43,666 nucleotides of DNA from Phoronis australis (taxonomy: Eukaryota > Phoronida > Phoronidae). The position numbers and the translations under genes were made by a program. Location: positions 576,559-620,224 of the forward strand of contig NMRA01000237.1 in assembly GCA_002633005.1 (NCBI GenBank), written 5' to 3'. Each line of letters begins with the position of its first letter. The first letter of the stretch is position 1. Shown here piece after piece: positions 34,379-43,666 of this stretch. The notes under the pieces were generated by a model. The model made no database searches and was not told where the DNA came from. It saw only the letters and a program-made list of their open reading frames with translations.

Positions 34379-35788
34379 TTTACACAAGTTCGACTTGATT
34401 TGGACATAGAACAAGCACTGACGTGTAGGACCAATAAGTTGGGCCGTGAGCTCGGCTGTCTTTTCCCTGTTTTTTGAAATTAAGGCAGTCTATTCGGCAA
34501 GTTTGAAAGCCAAAAACGGAAAAAAAAACAACGCGACCAAATCAATTCAAAAACCTACAAACCTTGCAAGTGTCGTTTCTGGCAGTGTGTAATCGTCTCG
34601 TCTGCTCTTCTATCTGGAATTTAGAGAAACGACCGAGCAATCATTTCCGACACTTGTTTTCTATTGATGAAATAAGTATAACTCTCCATAGATTATAAGG
34701 CCAAAACGCACAGCTTGTTCTGATCCATACCCCGACTCAGTTTAAGACATGCTCTCACTAATTAAAAGTAAAAAAAAACAAAAAAACACCAACCTGCATC
34801 AATTTCAGGCCAGGTAACATGTTGTTTTTGAAAAACTGCCCAAGGGCATATAAGTAGAGATAAGCAAGGTTTCAAACGCCATAATATGCCTAGCGATACA
34901 TAATAACCTATGAATGACTCACCTTGGGTTAGCCACTCAAACGGGGATGGACAGTTTAAAAGTGACCTCCATTACGGCGGCACAAAATACTGCAACACCT
35001 AACTCGAGTTTGACTACTTGCAATCCCCCAAACTACACCACTGTGTACACACGGTGTGTTTTACTTCCCAGTTTATTTTTAAGAAGCGTGCTTTCAGATG
35101 TGGAAACAAACTTAACATAACATTAAGTCGCGCTTACCGTTGCGTTTGCGCGATTACTGGCAACACATCGAACCTTAAAAGCAACTTTTGAAGTCATGTT
35201 GTTATAAATGACACACAAAAAGTCCTTATTCAACCAAAGGCTTTCATTATGTGCCACAGGTTCATTAAAAGATTTCGTCGCAGTTTTAAGAATCAATCCT
35301 CGACCTTGTTCACCCAGTTTCAAAGTTGCAGACAGGACGGGGTCACGAGAAACTCTGCGAATGACCTATTTTCCATACGTAAACATTATTTAGATTGACT
35401 CGCCATGTTAAAGAGCAACACCAAAGTTATAATTGGCCATAGAACTCTAGCTCTGCAATGCCAACTTCCTCAAATCTACGTTTTCTATTGTTTGAGCTTG
35501 CGACACCGAGACTAGCCACGAGAGTTTGTACTGTGAATTTGATCGAGTGTTTTATTTATCAAATCATGTTTAATTTCATTGCTTCAATTTCATTTGGTCA
35601 TTCTTGTTCATCAAGCGAGACCCTTGAGGTACGATTACAGACAATCAGCGACTTTTCGGCAAAATTAGTGAACAAACCCGACAATTGCACTGGTCATATT
35701 TTTGCATCTACTTGTTGCCTTGACTGGATGCCGGCAATAGTCTGGCCTATCATATCTTTACAGCTCGTCTTTAGATCCACTTTCGACA

Positions 35789-35870
35789 GTGTGAGCGTGA
35801 GTGTTTCTGTGTGCGCGCGCGCTTGTTTGTGTGCGTGTGTGTGTACGTGTGTGTACGTTTGTGAGTGCAT
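35789..35870 (+). repeat. GT/GC microsatellite
   Basis: Alternating GT with GCGCGC and GTAC interruptions over about 80 bases. Confidence 0.9.
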
Positions 35871-36362
35871 GTATATTCTATTACTGTTTTTAATTTCTTC
35901 TAAAACAATTCGTTCGTGCAATGTTTACCTGTTGTCCAGATGCTGGCGATTTCTGGGCAGTAATGTAATCTGTAGTATTTATCTATACTAGTGAAATAAG
36001 AATTTTAAAAACGTTTGCCTTTTAAAAGAAACCAGTCCAGCGTAAATCGTTCTTGCCAATTTCCCAGCTCTTGACGGAATGTCCCACTTTTTGAGGTTTT
36101 CCCGCCATTCCACATAGCCGCATTTTCCCATTCAACTAAAAAGAAAAAATCAAACGCAATTTCCCATTCGACCAAAAACAAGAGACCTCCTCGGGCACTT
36201 TTAGTGCTATCTCTTCCGTTTGACAAAAAAAAAAAATTTTGGGACGTTTTGTATGATGCGGCGACCAATTCACCCTTGCGTTTTGGCTTAGGTCCAGGTG
36301 TCATGTTTTTTTATTCGAAACTGCCATTTTTAAACCAATTGTCCCTTTTTTTCATTCTTGAA

Positions 36363-36835
36363 TGTTGACAACTATGCAACAGGTGTGCTTTGTCTCGAAT
36401 ACTGTTACTTTCCTGAGTTTACTTTCTTCAGGAACATAATTGTGGCCTTGTGAATATACAAAAGAATTTAATGGTATTGAAATCTTTATTTTTGTTCCGT
36501 GGCCCAAATGCGACCCATGAACACAGCAAAAATAAAGTCCGCACACCACTGAATACCATACAAAACTTGTTTGAATCTTATCTGCAAAGAACAGAAAAAA
36601 AACAAACCATGGAAAAAATTGTACACAAAAATTACAGCAAATTAAATACAATAACATCTACACAAATATACAAACAAAGCTTCAAACGATGGGGGCAGAG
36701 TGAATTAGCGAACCAGTGAAACAATAGGCTAGAAAGGGCCTAGCGGTGAGACAGAAAACTAATACTAAGTAAAACAAAGGAACCTCACATACAAAATACA
36801 CTATGAACAAAATAACCTGCAAATCATCCGCAACA
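36363..36835 (-). repeat. 3' LTR of the BEL/Pao element (473 bp)
   Basis: On the minus strand it starts TGTTGCGGATG and ends GTTGTCAACA, the usual TG...CA with short inverted TGTTG/CAACA ends. It begins about 50 bases after the pol stop codon. An AATAAA polyadenylation signal lies inside (36485-36490 on the complementary strand). The second LTR is not in the window, so the boundaries rest on the ends and position only. Confidence 0.7.
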
Positions 36836-36884
36836 CCGGCCTCAAAATGCGAATTCAACTATAAGCATTTCTAAAAACCTAAAC

Positions 36885-38147
36885 CTAAACGGATGATTCA
36901 AGCAGACAAAGCTTGCTAATAGGTCTTACCAAGACAGAACCAGCAGTCTTAACTCGGACAGTTCTAACGAGACCCTCCTTATCATGAAATGTCTCCGGTA
37001 CTCGACCTAGTTTCCAACAATTGCGAGGTAAACTCTCATCCGCAACAATTAAAACATCACCTACATTTAAATTTTATTTAATACCAAGTCATTTCTTACG
37101 AATCTGCAGAGTAGGAAAATATTCCTTCAACCATCTGTGCCAAAACTGATAGCACGCAAACTGCACACTACACCACCTAGACGGAACAAATCCTTCGCGT
37201 TAAAATTACCTGGAGGGACTACAAAACCCTTAGACAGGTGCAGAAAATCATTAGGAGTTAGAGAATTCAAATCGTTCGGATTGTCAAACGTCACAGTTAA
37301 AGGTCTACTATTGACAGTGTTCTCGACGTCACAAAACACAGTATCCAGTCGTTCGTCGTCGAGGACCTGATTACGAAGCAGCACAATCAACACGTTCCGC
37401 ACTGAACGAATTTGGCGCTCCCACACTCTTCCCATGTGCAAGGCCAACAGGGGTTAAACTTCCATTCTATCTGACGAATCAACATGCTGTCTTGACACTG
37501 CTGACTTTCATTCCACTGGTGGATCGACTCACGAATCTCCTTTTGACCGCCAACGAAATTGGTGTCATTGTCCGAACGCAGCTTCTTGGGTACACCTCGC
37601 CTGGAAATAAATCTCATGAGGGCATTAATAAATGAGTCAGTGTCTAACAAATTCAGCTTCTCAATATACATGGCTCTAGACGTGAGACAAGTAAACAAAC
37701 AACCGTAGCGCTTTTCTCTACTCCGGCCCCTTTGACCATAAAGGGCCCAAAGCAATCCACACCAGAGTGAGAAAAAGCGGGGTCACCTGAAGACACCCTA
37801 TCAACCGGTAAGTCGGCCATACGCTGAGTCAGTAAACCGCCCTTTGATCTTCTGCATGTAACACATCCTCGAAGCTGACGATTAATTAAAACTCTAACTC
37901 TAGGGATCCAGAAATGAGACCGTATGGATGATATAACGTGTTCCCGGCCAGAATGTTGCGTGACGAACTGGTGAACATGCCTCACAGTCAACGAAGCGAC
38001 GTGGCAGTCCCTGGGTACAATAATGGGGTGCCTCGAATCATCCGAAAAGCAAGCCTTTCCCAACCTACCGTACACCTTTAAAAGACAATCCGACGAATCT
38101 ACGAAAGGTTCTAGACTCCAAATAGGGCTGGATTTTCTAACCTTCAA
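36885..38147 (-). pseudogene. BEL/Pao integrase and C-terminal domain, frameshifted
   Basis: Integrase inserts the retrotransposon cDNA into host DNA. The N-terminal part (38147 to about 37700) has the zinc-finger pattern HVHQF, QHSGREHV and GCVTCRR, then the start of the catalytic core at SGVDCFGPF (first Asp). The reading continues in another frame from about 37740, with CLTSRAMYIE and LRSDNDTNFVGG (second Asp). It changes frame again near 37440 to VWERQIRSV, VENTVNSRPL and LTPNDFLHL. The last part has VADESLPRN, WKLGRVPETF and RPISKLCLLESSV with the stop at 36885-36887, a DUF5641-like end. At least two frame shifts, a stop and probable small gaps make the protein non-functional as it stands. 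Confidence 0.85.
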
Positions 38148-38189
38148 CCTGGACTTCCATCTCTGAATTTCAGGCGCATAATGCTGAGC

Positions 38190-38640
38190 TTAGACATCTC
38201 TCAAGATAGCTGTCTCTACCGAACTCACCTCACTTGCAGCCAAACGTCCAGTTGGACATGTTTGTTTATTCCGAACCCATAGAACAAACCGCTGCAGCCA
38301 CGCAACAGCCTTACGCAGACGAAACCAACTAGAATACCTGCCACATAATTCATTGGAATCCCATTTACTACTCGTGACGCAAACAAAAGACTTATCTTCT
38401 TTGATCTCCAGGTCCTGGGCAAGCATAAATCTCGTATTCGGCCACCAAGACTCATCTTGAAGCAAAAACGCAGGCCCTCTCCTCCACATGACAGATTCTC
38501 TAACGCCGTCGTACCGCGTGATATCAGATCAGCTGGGTTGGACTTGGTGTCGACGTGTCTCCACTCTGACGGACGACTCTCGTTGAGAATAATCGCCACT
38601 GGTAACAAACAGATGCAGGCGCTTGGACATCTAATATAGC
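38190..38640 (-). pseudogene. BEL/Pao pol segment between RNase H and integrase
   Basis: Contains SRPSEWRHVDTKSNPADLIS followed by RG, a well-known BEL/Pao signature located after the reverse transcriptase and RNase H. It then has a basic region leading to the integrase and shifts frame. Only about 110-150 bases separate it from the protease, whereas an intact element would have well over 1.5 kb of RT and RNase H coding sequence here. The internal deletion is seen directly from this spacing. Confidence 0.8.
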
Positions 38641-38719
38641 TGAGAACAACCGAGCTGTCTGTAGCAAATCATCATTACACGTCTTACTAAAGGAGTGGGC
38701 AAGCTCGTCAGTACGTTCA

Positions 38720-39300
38720 CTGGAGTGGGGTCCATTAATAGTCCAACCCAACATATCGTGCGTATAGCATACGGCTGCATTTTCTCGCCACGTCTCACTT
38801 CCAGCGGGATCAAGAGATCTGAAAAATTCTGATCAATAATAACATCAACCTGGTCACCATGCAAGCTGACGTTGACTCCTTGAAGGTGTTCAAAGGCACG
38901 AAGCTCCCTTGTTGGATGACATCATTCCGGATCTCTGGAAAATCATGTAAAACGTACACATCCGGGAGATCAATGGTATTGCGTTTACGACAGGTTGAAG
39001 GATTTATATGCAATCTAACCTTATGCACAACTTTAGTAGACAAGCCATTCAGAGTTTCCAAATTCAAACTTTCAGTAACATCAGTTACACACTTAAGCTT
39101 CTCTACCAGAAGCAAAATGTTTTGTTACTGCCTGGATCTAACCAGTTCTAAGGTAACTATCACCTGAGCTAACCTGTGCTGAAATGATAGGCATAACTTT
39201 TTTAGGCGAGTCCGTGGTCGCCGCACATGCACTCACATCAGCACTAGACTGTTTGTCAACATCAGAGTCAGAACGGGAAAACACGTCATGTAAAAGTTTT
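38720..39300 (-). pseudogene. BEL/Pao aspartic protease region (A17-like), broken
   Basis: On the minus strand, reading from gag, a possible active-site motif LDPGSNKTFC lies near 39120-39145. It is followed by LNLETLNGLST in another frame, then DVIIDQNFSDLL, IPLEVRRGEKM and LGWTINGP, a typical end of the DUF1758/A17 region. The frame changes at least twice and a stop lies before the motif. Protease releases gag and pol products in intact elements. This copy cannot. Confidence 0.7.
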
Positions 39301-39931
39301 GAATGTTTCAAACCACAGTATGGACATCCAGTTTTACTACACTTTGCTTACTAAATTTCAAGCAATTGAAGCACAACTTGTTGGCCTTGATAACTTTCAT
39401 TCTTTCACTTGGTGACAACGATAGGAAATTCCGGCAATCACTAACCTTGTGAGAGTCTTTGCATAGCCAACAACAAGGGGGCTTGGTTTCGGTAGAGAAT
39501 GGCGAAACTTTCCTTTTCTCATTCACAAATTTAGCACCAGCCTGGCCAAAAACGGGGTCACAAATCTCACAACTGACAGTTTCCAGAAACGAAAGGAACT
39601 CAACAAAACGTGGATAATCACCATACAGTTGCTTTGAGCGAACAGCTTCTTTACGCCATCGTGTTTGCAGATGACGGGGCAAACGCGCGAAAACCTTTGA
39701 TATGCGTTCTTGCGTGTTGACGTCATCGAGCCTATTGAGAACTCTCTAAGTTTCTGTGCACGACCTCACATCATCTGTCAAATTTAACAGCGCTTCAGAA
39801 TCGTTAAATTTGACTACAGGTCCGTCACAGATCTTTGAGATCCAGCTTTTTGTAATAACAAAACTGTCTCCAAAACGAGTTTTTAACAAGTTACGAGCAC
39901 GCCGATAGCCGTCATGCACAAGGACGTACTC
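39301..39931 (-). pseudogene. BEL/Pao gag fragment, truncated by hAT
   Basis: The segment GYRRARNLLKTRFG (just left of 39931) is followed by a stop and a frame change near 39745. It continues with LPRHLQTRWRKEA, YPRFVEFLSFLE and a zinc-knuckle-like CWLCKDSHKVSDC and CFNCL. Gag forms the particle that packages element RNA. The N-terminal portion is missing because the hAT transposon begins at 39932. The rest of gag should reappear to the right of the window. Confidence 0.82.
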
Positions 39932-40257
39932 AGGCCCGTAGGAAGGTAAAAATTATTGGAGGGGCACCGACCCTGGTCGATACGTAACTTCTAATTTCGA
40001 AACCACTACGTTGCACTGGGGTGTATATATCGACGCTGTAAAATGAACTACTGCAACCAATAGGTACGTTTTGAATTATATGAAAAAATATGTCTACTAA
40101 TAATAAGGTGTGTAACAGATGCTGTACTTTTAGAGTTAATTTTTTGTTAAGATTGACTGGAAATTTTTGGAGCAACATACATGCCGCTCATACGATTACT
40201 CTTGCTGAACAGTAAGAATGAAGGTGTGAAATAATTATAAATGTTTTTATTTACTCT

Positions 40258-42195
40258 TCAACATAAATCAGTGGACGTTGCCCTGCTGCACACAGGAACT
40301 CGGGCTGCAGCTAAGTCTAACGTGGTAAAAACCCCGAGTTGTGCCTTTCGCATTTCACTTCCTCGTACAAAATCGTTTGCCACATCCACCAAATTTAGCT
40401 TATCGCACATGTCTTTGTGAACATGGAGCAACATTAAATGGTTCAACCTCCCCTGTCCCATTGTGGAACGTAAATATGACTTAACACGCCTAAGAGCACT
40501 AAATGCTCGTTCGCTACTGGCATTTGTTGCAGGCATCACTAACAGCAAGTTTGCTAGTTTAATTACATTTTCGATCAAGTGTTTTTGACCGGCTGATAAT
40601 TTCTGCAAATGATCCACAACACGAGACAATGTTACCTCTTGACTACCATCCTGTGCATAATTGGCCCCAAACGTAGCCAGGTGACAGCGCAGTGTTGAAT
40701 CAAAATCATCTTCATAAAAACTGATAACATCTTGGTATTCATTTTCAAAGTTTTCCCCTTTTGCCGCCTTGAGTATCAGCTCCTCACACTGCATATAAAT
40801 TTTGTAATCTTCTTGATCAAACCTGTCCCGTATTGATGCAATGATATTGTCAAGAGCTTCAAAATAAATTCTTCTATAATAATCTTCTGGACTCGAAGAA
40901 AACTCCGGAGGCGCATTTCCTGTTTCGTATCTAGCGGGTTTTCTATTGCGTCTAGGGAGACCAGGATCTTTGACGTGATGATCCTTTGCACAAGCTAGGA
41001 CTTCATCCCAGAAGTTTTTAAATTCTCTGTCGTTTCTCATCCGTTCTAATGTAGTAAGGGTCATTTTGGCAATCTTTTGAGCCTCAGCCGCGGACATCTG
41101 AACGCTTTGTAAAGTTGTACTCAGATTGTCAGCATGCACCAACAGGCGCTCTGAAAGTACTAAACCGTAAAAGAAACTAAACTGTGTCATGTGAGACTGA
41201 ATTCCACGTATCCGCGCTTTCATTTCTGAATCATTGCAATTTTGGACTCCCCAGGACCAGAGTTCCTGTAAACAATCATAGTTACCTATCACACGATTCA
41301 GAGCGTCAGCCTTCACGGTCCATCTCGTTGGACACAGTTGCCGAATATTACCCACTTCTCTGTCGTCAAGCAACGCATCTCGTATTTTATTCAACTGTGC
41401 GTCACGTTTGGGAGATTTTTTTATCAGTTTGGTAATTTCGTACGTGGTGTCTAAAGCATCTGCCATCAGCTTGCATCGTTTGATACTATCTGAGCAGGCA
41501 AGATTCAACGCGTGGCCATAACAATGTGTGTACAGGGCGCGATGTTCTTCCTGTTTAATGTTGACAACGACTCCATTTTTGGACCCACTCATTGTGCTGC
41601 AACCATCATAGCATTGACCACGACATCTGCTTAAAGACAAGTTCATCCGCAACAGTGTGTCTTTTAGAAGTGACGTAATTGTTTGGGCATCCATCAATTC
41701 CAAGCGGCGAAATCCGATGAAATCTTCATGGGGTTGTAATGATTCGTCTACCCATCGGATACAAACGACGAGTTGTTCGCTATTAGACACGTCAGTAGTT
41801 TCGTCTGCCAGTATACTAAAATAAGGACTGCCGCGAATGCACGACGCTATTTCTCGGAGAACTTTTAAAGCCATCAGTTTGATCGCTTCATTTTGAATAT
41901 CTGGAGACGTATATTTATTTGTTTTCTGCGACAACCATGATTTCAAAATATCTGTCTCTGTTTCTTTTAGATGGAGTAGTTGAATAAAATTGGAATCTTG
42001 TTCATCTCCGTCACCCCTAAACGGTATACCTTGTCTTGCCAAAAAACGTATGTTTGTTAATATTTTCAGGAGCATTCTGCGGTTTTTCGCTTTTTGCTCT
42101 CCGTGGGCTGTTGACAGTTGTTCCGCAACATCTTTGACAGACAACTTCACTATCAGTGTGCGTTCCATTGCTTCTTTATGTGGCGACTTTTGCAT
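40258..42195 (-). CDS. hAT transposase, ZMYM1-like, intact 645-codon frame
   Basis: Catalyses cut-and-paste movement of the hAT element. The frame is continuous. Early residues (MQKSPHKEAMERTLIVKLS) lead to a DUF4371-like region with FSILADETTDVSNSEQLVV (first catalytic Asp near residue 131). GQCYDGCSTMSG follows (second Asp) and then THCYGHALNLAC (the conserved CxxH near residue 225). The end carries the dimerisation domain with MPATNASSERAFSALRRVKS (catalytic Glu near 570) and LNHLMLLHVHKD. All expected catalytic residues are present. A likely acceptor (TTTTGATTAG) lies at 42201, five bases before the ATG. An upstream exon, perhaps with a TTF-type zinc finger, may therefore precede it, and the ATG may be internal. 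AATAAA follows the stop by about six bases (40247-40252, complement). Confidence 0.93.
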   Translation of the reverse strand: MQKSPHKEAMERTLIVKLSVKDVAEQLSTAHGEQKAKNRRMLLKILTNIRFLARQGIPFRGDGDEQDSNFIQLLHLKETETDILKSWLSQKTNKYTSPDIQNEAIKLMALKVLREIASCIRGSPYFSILADETTDVSNSEQLVVCIRWVDESLQPHEDFIGFRRLELMDAQTITSLLKDTLLRMNLSLSRCRGQCYDGCSTMSGSKNGVVVNIKQEEHRALYTHCYGHALNLACSDSIKRCKLMADALDTTYEITKLIKKSPKRDAQLNKIRDALLDDREVGNIRQLCPTRWTVKADALNRVIGNYDCLQELWSWGVQNCNDSEMKARIRGIQSHMTQFSFFYGLVLSERLLVHADNLSTTLQSVQMSAAEAQKIAKMTLTTLERMRNDREFKNFWDEVLACAKDHHVKDPGLPRRNRKPARYETGNAPPEFSSSPEDYYRRIYFEALDNIIASIRDRFDQEDYKIYMQCEELILKAAKGENFENEYQDVISFYEDDFDSTLRCHLATFGANYAQDGSQEVTLSRVVDHLQKLSAGQKHLIENVIKLANLLLVMPATNASSERAFSALRRVKSYLRSTMGQGRLNHLMLLHVHKDMCDKLNLVDVANDFVRGSEMRKAQLGVFTTLDLAAARVPVCSRATSTDLC

Positions 42196-42235
42196 GAGGG
42201 CTAATCAAAATAGTGCTTCAGATTTTTATGAAAAC

Positions 42236-42488
42236 GTTTTAAAGTTGCATAAAACGAAAACGAAACGATATTTTAGAAAATTGTAACAGCATTTTTGAGA
42301 TTTTATCTTAAACAATTATACTACACGAAATTTGCGCATGGTATTGACGCCGTTGTTTTGTTTGATTAACAGAATGTACCTTATTAATTTGCTAAATTTT
42401 CCTATAAGTTAATGTCAAGCAACCTATTTAGTTGCGGACTGGTATGAAATCAAAAATCAAATTCTACGGAATTACTGCTTTCCAAAAA
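42236..42488 (-). repeat. hAT upstream segment shared with 20016-20350
   Basis: Ordered blocks matching the intronic repeat at 20 kb, including GTTGTTTTG and AAATATACTTT. Probably the intron or 5' region of the hAT gene. Confidence 0.55.
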
Positions 42489-42730
42489 TATACTTTTGCT
42501 GGGCTAAGTTGTATACAATTTAGTATATATGCATTTGGCTAAATATACAGGCATGACGAGAAGGTGCTACATAACCTTAGTAAGGCGCGATGTGTTAATG
42601 TAAAAACTATATACTTTTGCTGGGCTAAGTTGTATACAATTTAGTATATATGTATTTGGCTAAATATACAGGCATGACGAGAAGGCGTTACATAACCTTA
42701 GTAAGGCGCGATGTGTTAATGTAAAAACTA
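42489..42730. repeat. 121-bp tandem duplication
   Basis: Two copies (42489-42609 and 42610-42730) of a unit starting TATACTTTTGCTGGGCTAAG, differing at only a few positions (GCAT/GTAT, GGTGCT/GGCGTT). No third copy is present. It lies upstream of the hAT transposase. Confidence 0.95.
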
Positions 42731-43666
42731 ATTTTGTATTTTTAGGCTGTTGTGATAATTTGCATAGGCTATTTACTTCGTAGTTTCTGTTAAACATGCA
42801 ATCCGCTAATGGGCGTCATTTTGCTTCTCCAAATTGAACTTTGGTTCATTTGACATTTAGTAGTACAGCAAAGCCTATAACATATTTTTTAACGTACATT
42901 TATTTATTTTACTTTTTGGGTATGAAAGAAGGAATTCTGTGTTTAGTATTCTTATGTTTCACTGAGCTACTACTCGCGTTTCATAAGGAAGTGAAATACG
43001 TTTCTGATTTCCCCGTTATAATGCGACACTATCATATGGGACTTTCTAAAGTATTTCACAAATTCTATTTTGTCATTGTACTACAGCCACTGTTGAATGC
43101 TATCCGGAAATATGGTGAACAAACAAAATTTGAGACCAAAATGCAAAAGGTGCACGTGTATTATCACCGTGGTCAAATCAATAACTGCTTCCTGTGCAAA
43201 CGGTCAAATCTACGGTCTTCCAGCATAGGAGTTGAGTTAACGTAGTTAATGTTAAATACATGCACTTTATGCATGAATACCACAGTTGGAGAAAGTAGTC
43301 TGCCCTATAGATAAACTGTGGGTCGTTGACCCCTTTTTCAATTTTTCACTCCCAGATCTTTGGAAATTTCATTGAAAATATTTAAACTCTTTAATTTTAG
43401 AGAATGAGCGTTAATACTATAAGTTTTTCGTCATTATACAAGTTATTGTCACACAAGTTGAGATATATCTCTATTCATCACCATTTAAAACAGGGTACAC
43501 GTTTGAATTAGCCGATACCTCAAAACCCAGGCATTTCTACCATAATAGCCAATGACTTCTATTTTAGCAACGGGTAATTCATTACATTTTAAGACATACC
43601 GTGTGATTTGTCGTTTACATTCAGCAAAAACACGATCAGAAAACAAACACTATGAGCCAAAATCGA
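42731..43666. other. Right end, no gene recognised
   Basis: Presumed hAT 5' region or flanking DNA. A 134-codon plus frame (42841-43245) is hydrophobic, starts without ATG and shows no domain. No hAT terminus or BEL gag continuation was seen. Confidence 0.4.

Larger units (their letters stand above)
32646..36362. other. Non-coding stretch with simple repeats
   Basis: No gene is recognised. Frames of 126 codons (33091-33471) and 177 codons (35458-35991) have no domain; the second runs through a microsatellite. A short duplicated TTTCCCATTC(A/G)AC motif lies near 36126 and 36160. Confidence 0.45.
36363..39931 (-). mobile_element. BEL/Pao LTR retrotransposon, defective, interrupted by hAT
   Basis: Read on the minus strand, the order is gag fragment, protease, a region normally located after reverse transcriptase, integrase, C-terminal domain and 3' LTR. 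This is the gag-protease-(RT)-integrase order of BEL/Pao elements with the RT and most of RNase H missing. Frames change at several points, so no polyprotein can be read through. The 5' part of gag and the 5' LTR are cut off at 39931 by the hAT insertion and lie outside the window. The identity rests on the BEL-type zinc-knuckle, A17-type protease, H2C2 integrase finger and the C-terminal DUF5641-like block. Confidence 0.88.
39932..43666 (-). mobile_element. hAT transposon, right end outside the window
   Basis: The terminus CAGGCCCGTAGGAAGG begins exactly where the BEL gag frame stops, in the style of hAT ends (CAG...). The transposase gene follows on the minus strand, and its upstream region extends to at least 42730. 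No matching inverted terminus or second copy of the flanking 8 bases (39924-39931) was seen before the window end. The full length and duplication therefore cannot be confirmed. The end at 43666 is the window limit. Confidence 0.75.

Noticed and set aside
35458-35991. 177-codon plus-strand frame
   Set aside because: It runs through a GT/GC microsatellite that keeps a frame open. The flanks show no domain or splice context.
36005-36304. 99-codon minus-strand frame with repeated FFFLVEWE-like units
   Set aside because: It reflects a short duplicated noncoding motif next to poly-A runs, not a protein family.
42841-43245. 134-codon plus-strand hydrophobic frame
   Set aside because: It begins at TTG, has no domain and lies in the presumed hAT upstream region; likely chance.
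1-43666. CRISPR arrays, bacterial operons, rRNA genes
   Set aside because: No regularly spaced direct repeats, no ribosomal RNA blocks and no prokaryotic gene organisation were seen; intron-exon structure is eukaryotic.

Overview
This window looks like animal nuclear DNA, most likely from an invertebrate. It is AT-rich, its exons are short and lie between introns of several kilobases, and remnants of many transposon families crowd the introns. Nothing resembles bacterial gene density, and most short open frames are chance. The kinds of repeats seen (BEL/Pao, ZMYM1-like hAT, and MITEs with G-rich ends and GGCGGATC termini) fit a marine invertebrate, but I cannot name the species from sequence alone. 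Two single unresolved bases (15248 and 16051) show that this is an assembled draft.

The main host gene is on the minus strand and runs from right to left. Exon 1 (30015-30096) encodes a signal peptide. Two exons (20722-20958 and 14316-14549) each encode one complete kringle. A further exon (10192-10533) encodes a Thr/Ser-rich stalk and the first part of a PAN/apple-like domain. All junctions are phase 1 with GT/AG signals, so the modules join in frame. The rest of the gene is not recognised to the left. A separate minus-strand terminal exon (187-426) belongs to a gene I do not recognise.

The rest is mostly mobile DNA. At 5340-7285 lies a decayed multi-exon coding region with a D-D-E-like pattern, similar to an uncharacterised invertebrate protein family. 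At 22988-26149 lies a 3.16-kb element with roughly 140-bp terminal inverted repeats and flanking TA. It carries the remains of another gene family of unknown function, with a CxxC motif near the start and a Cys-rich C-terminus. Two 403-bp copies of one MITE, about 97% identical and in opposite orientation, sit in the introns on either side of the two-kringle block. Smaller elements occur at 1382-1540, 12686-13625, 15235-17281, 29389-29715 and 32082-32208.

The right end is a nested insertion. A BEL/Pao LTR retrotransposon on the minus strand (36363-39931) has its 3' LTR at 36363-36835, broken frames and no reverse-transcriptase region. A hAT transposon (39932 to beyond the window end) interrupts its gag. 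The hAT carries an intact 645-codon transposase (40258-42195), so it is the youngest visible layer.
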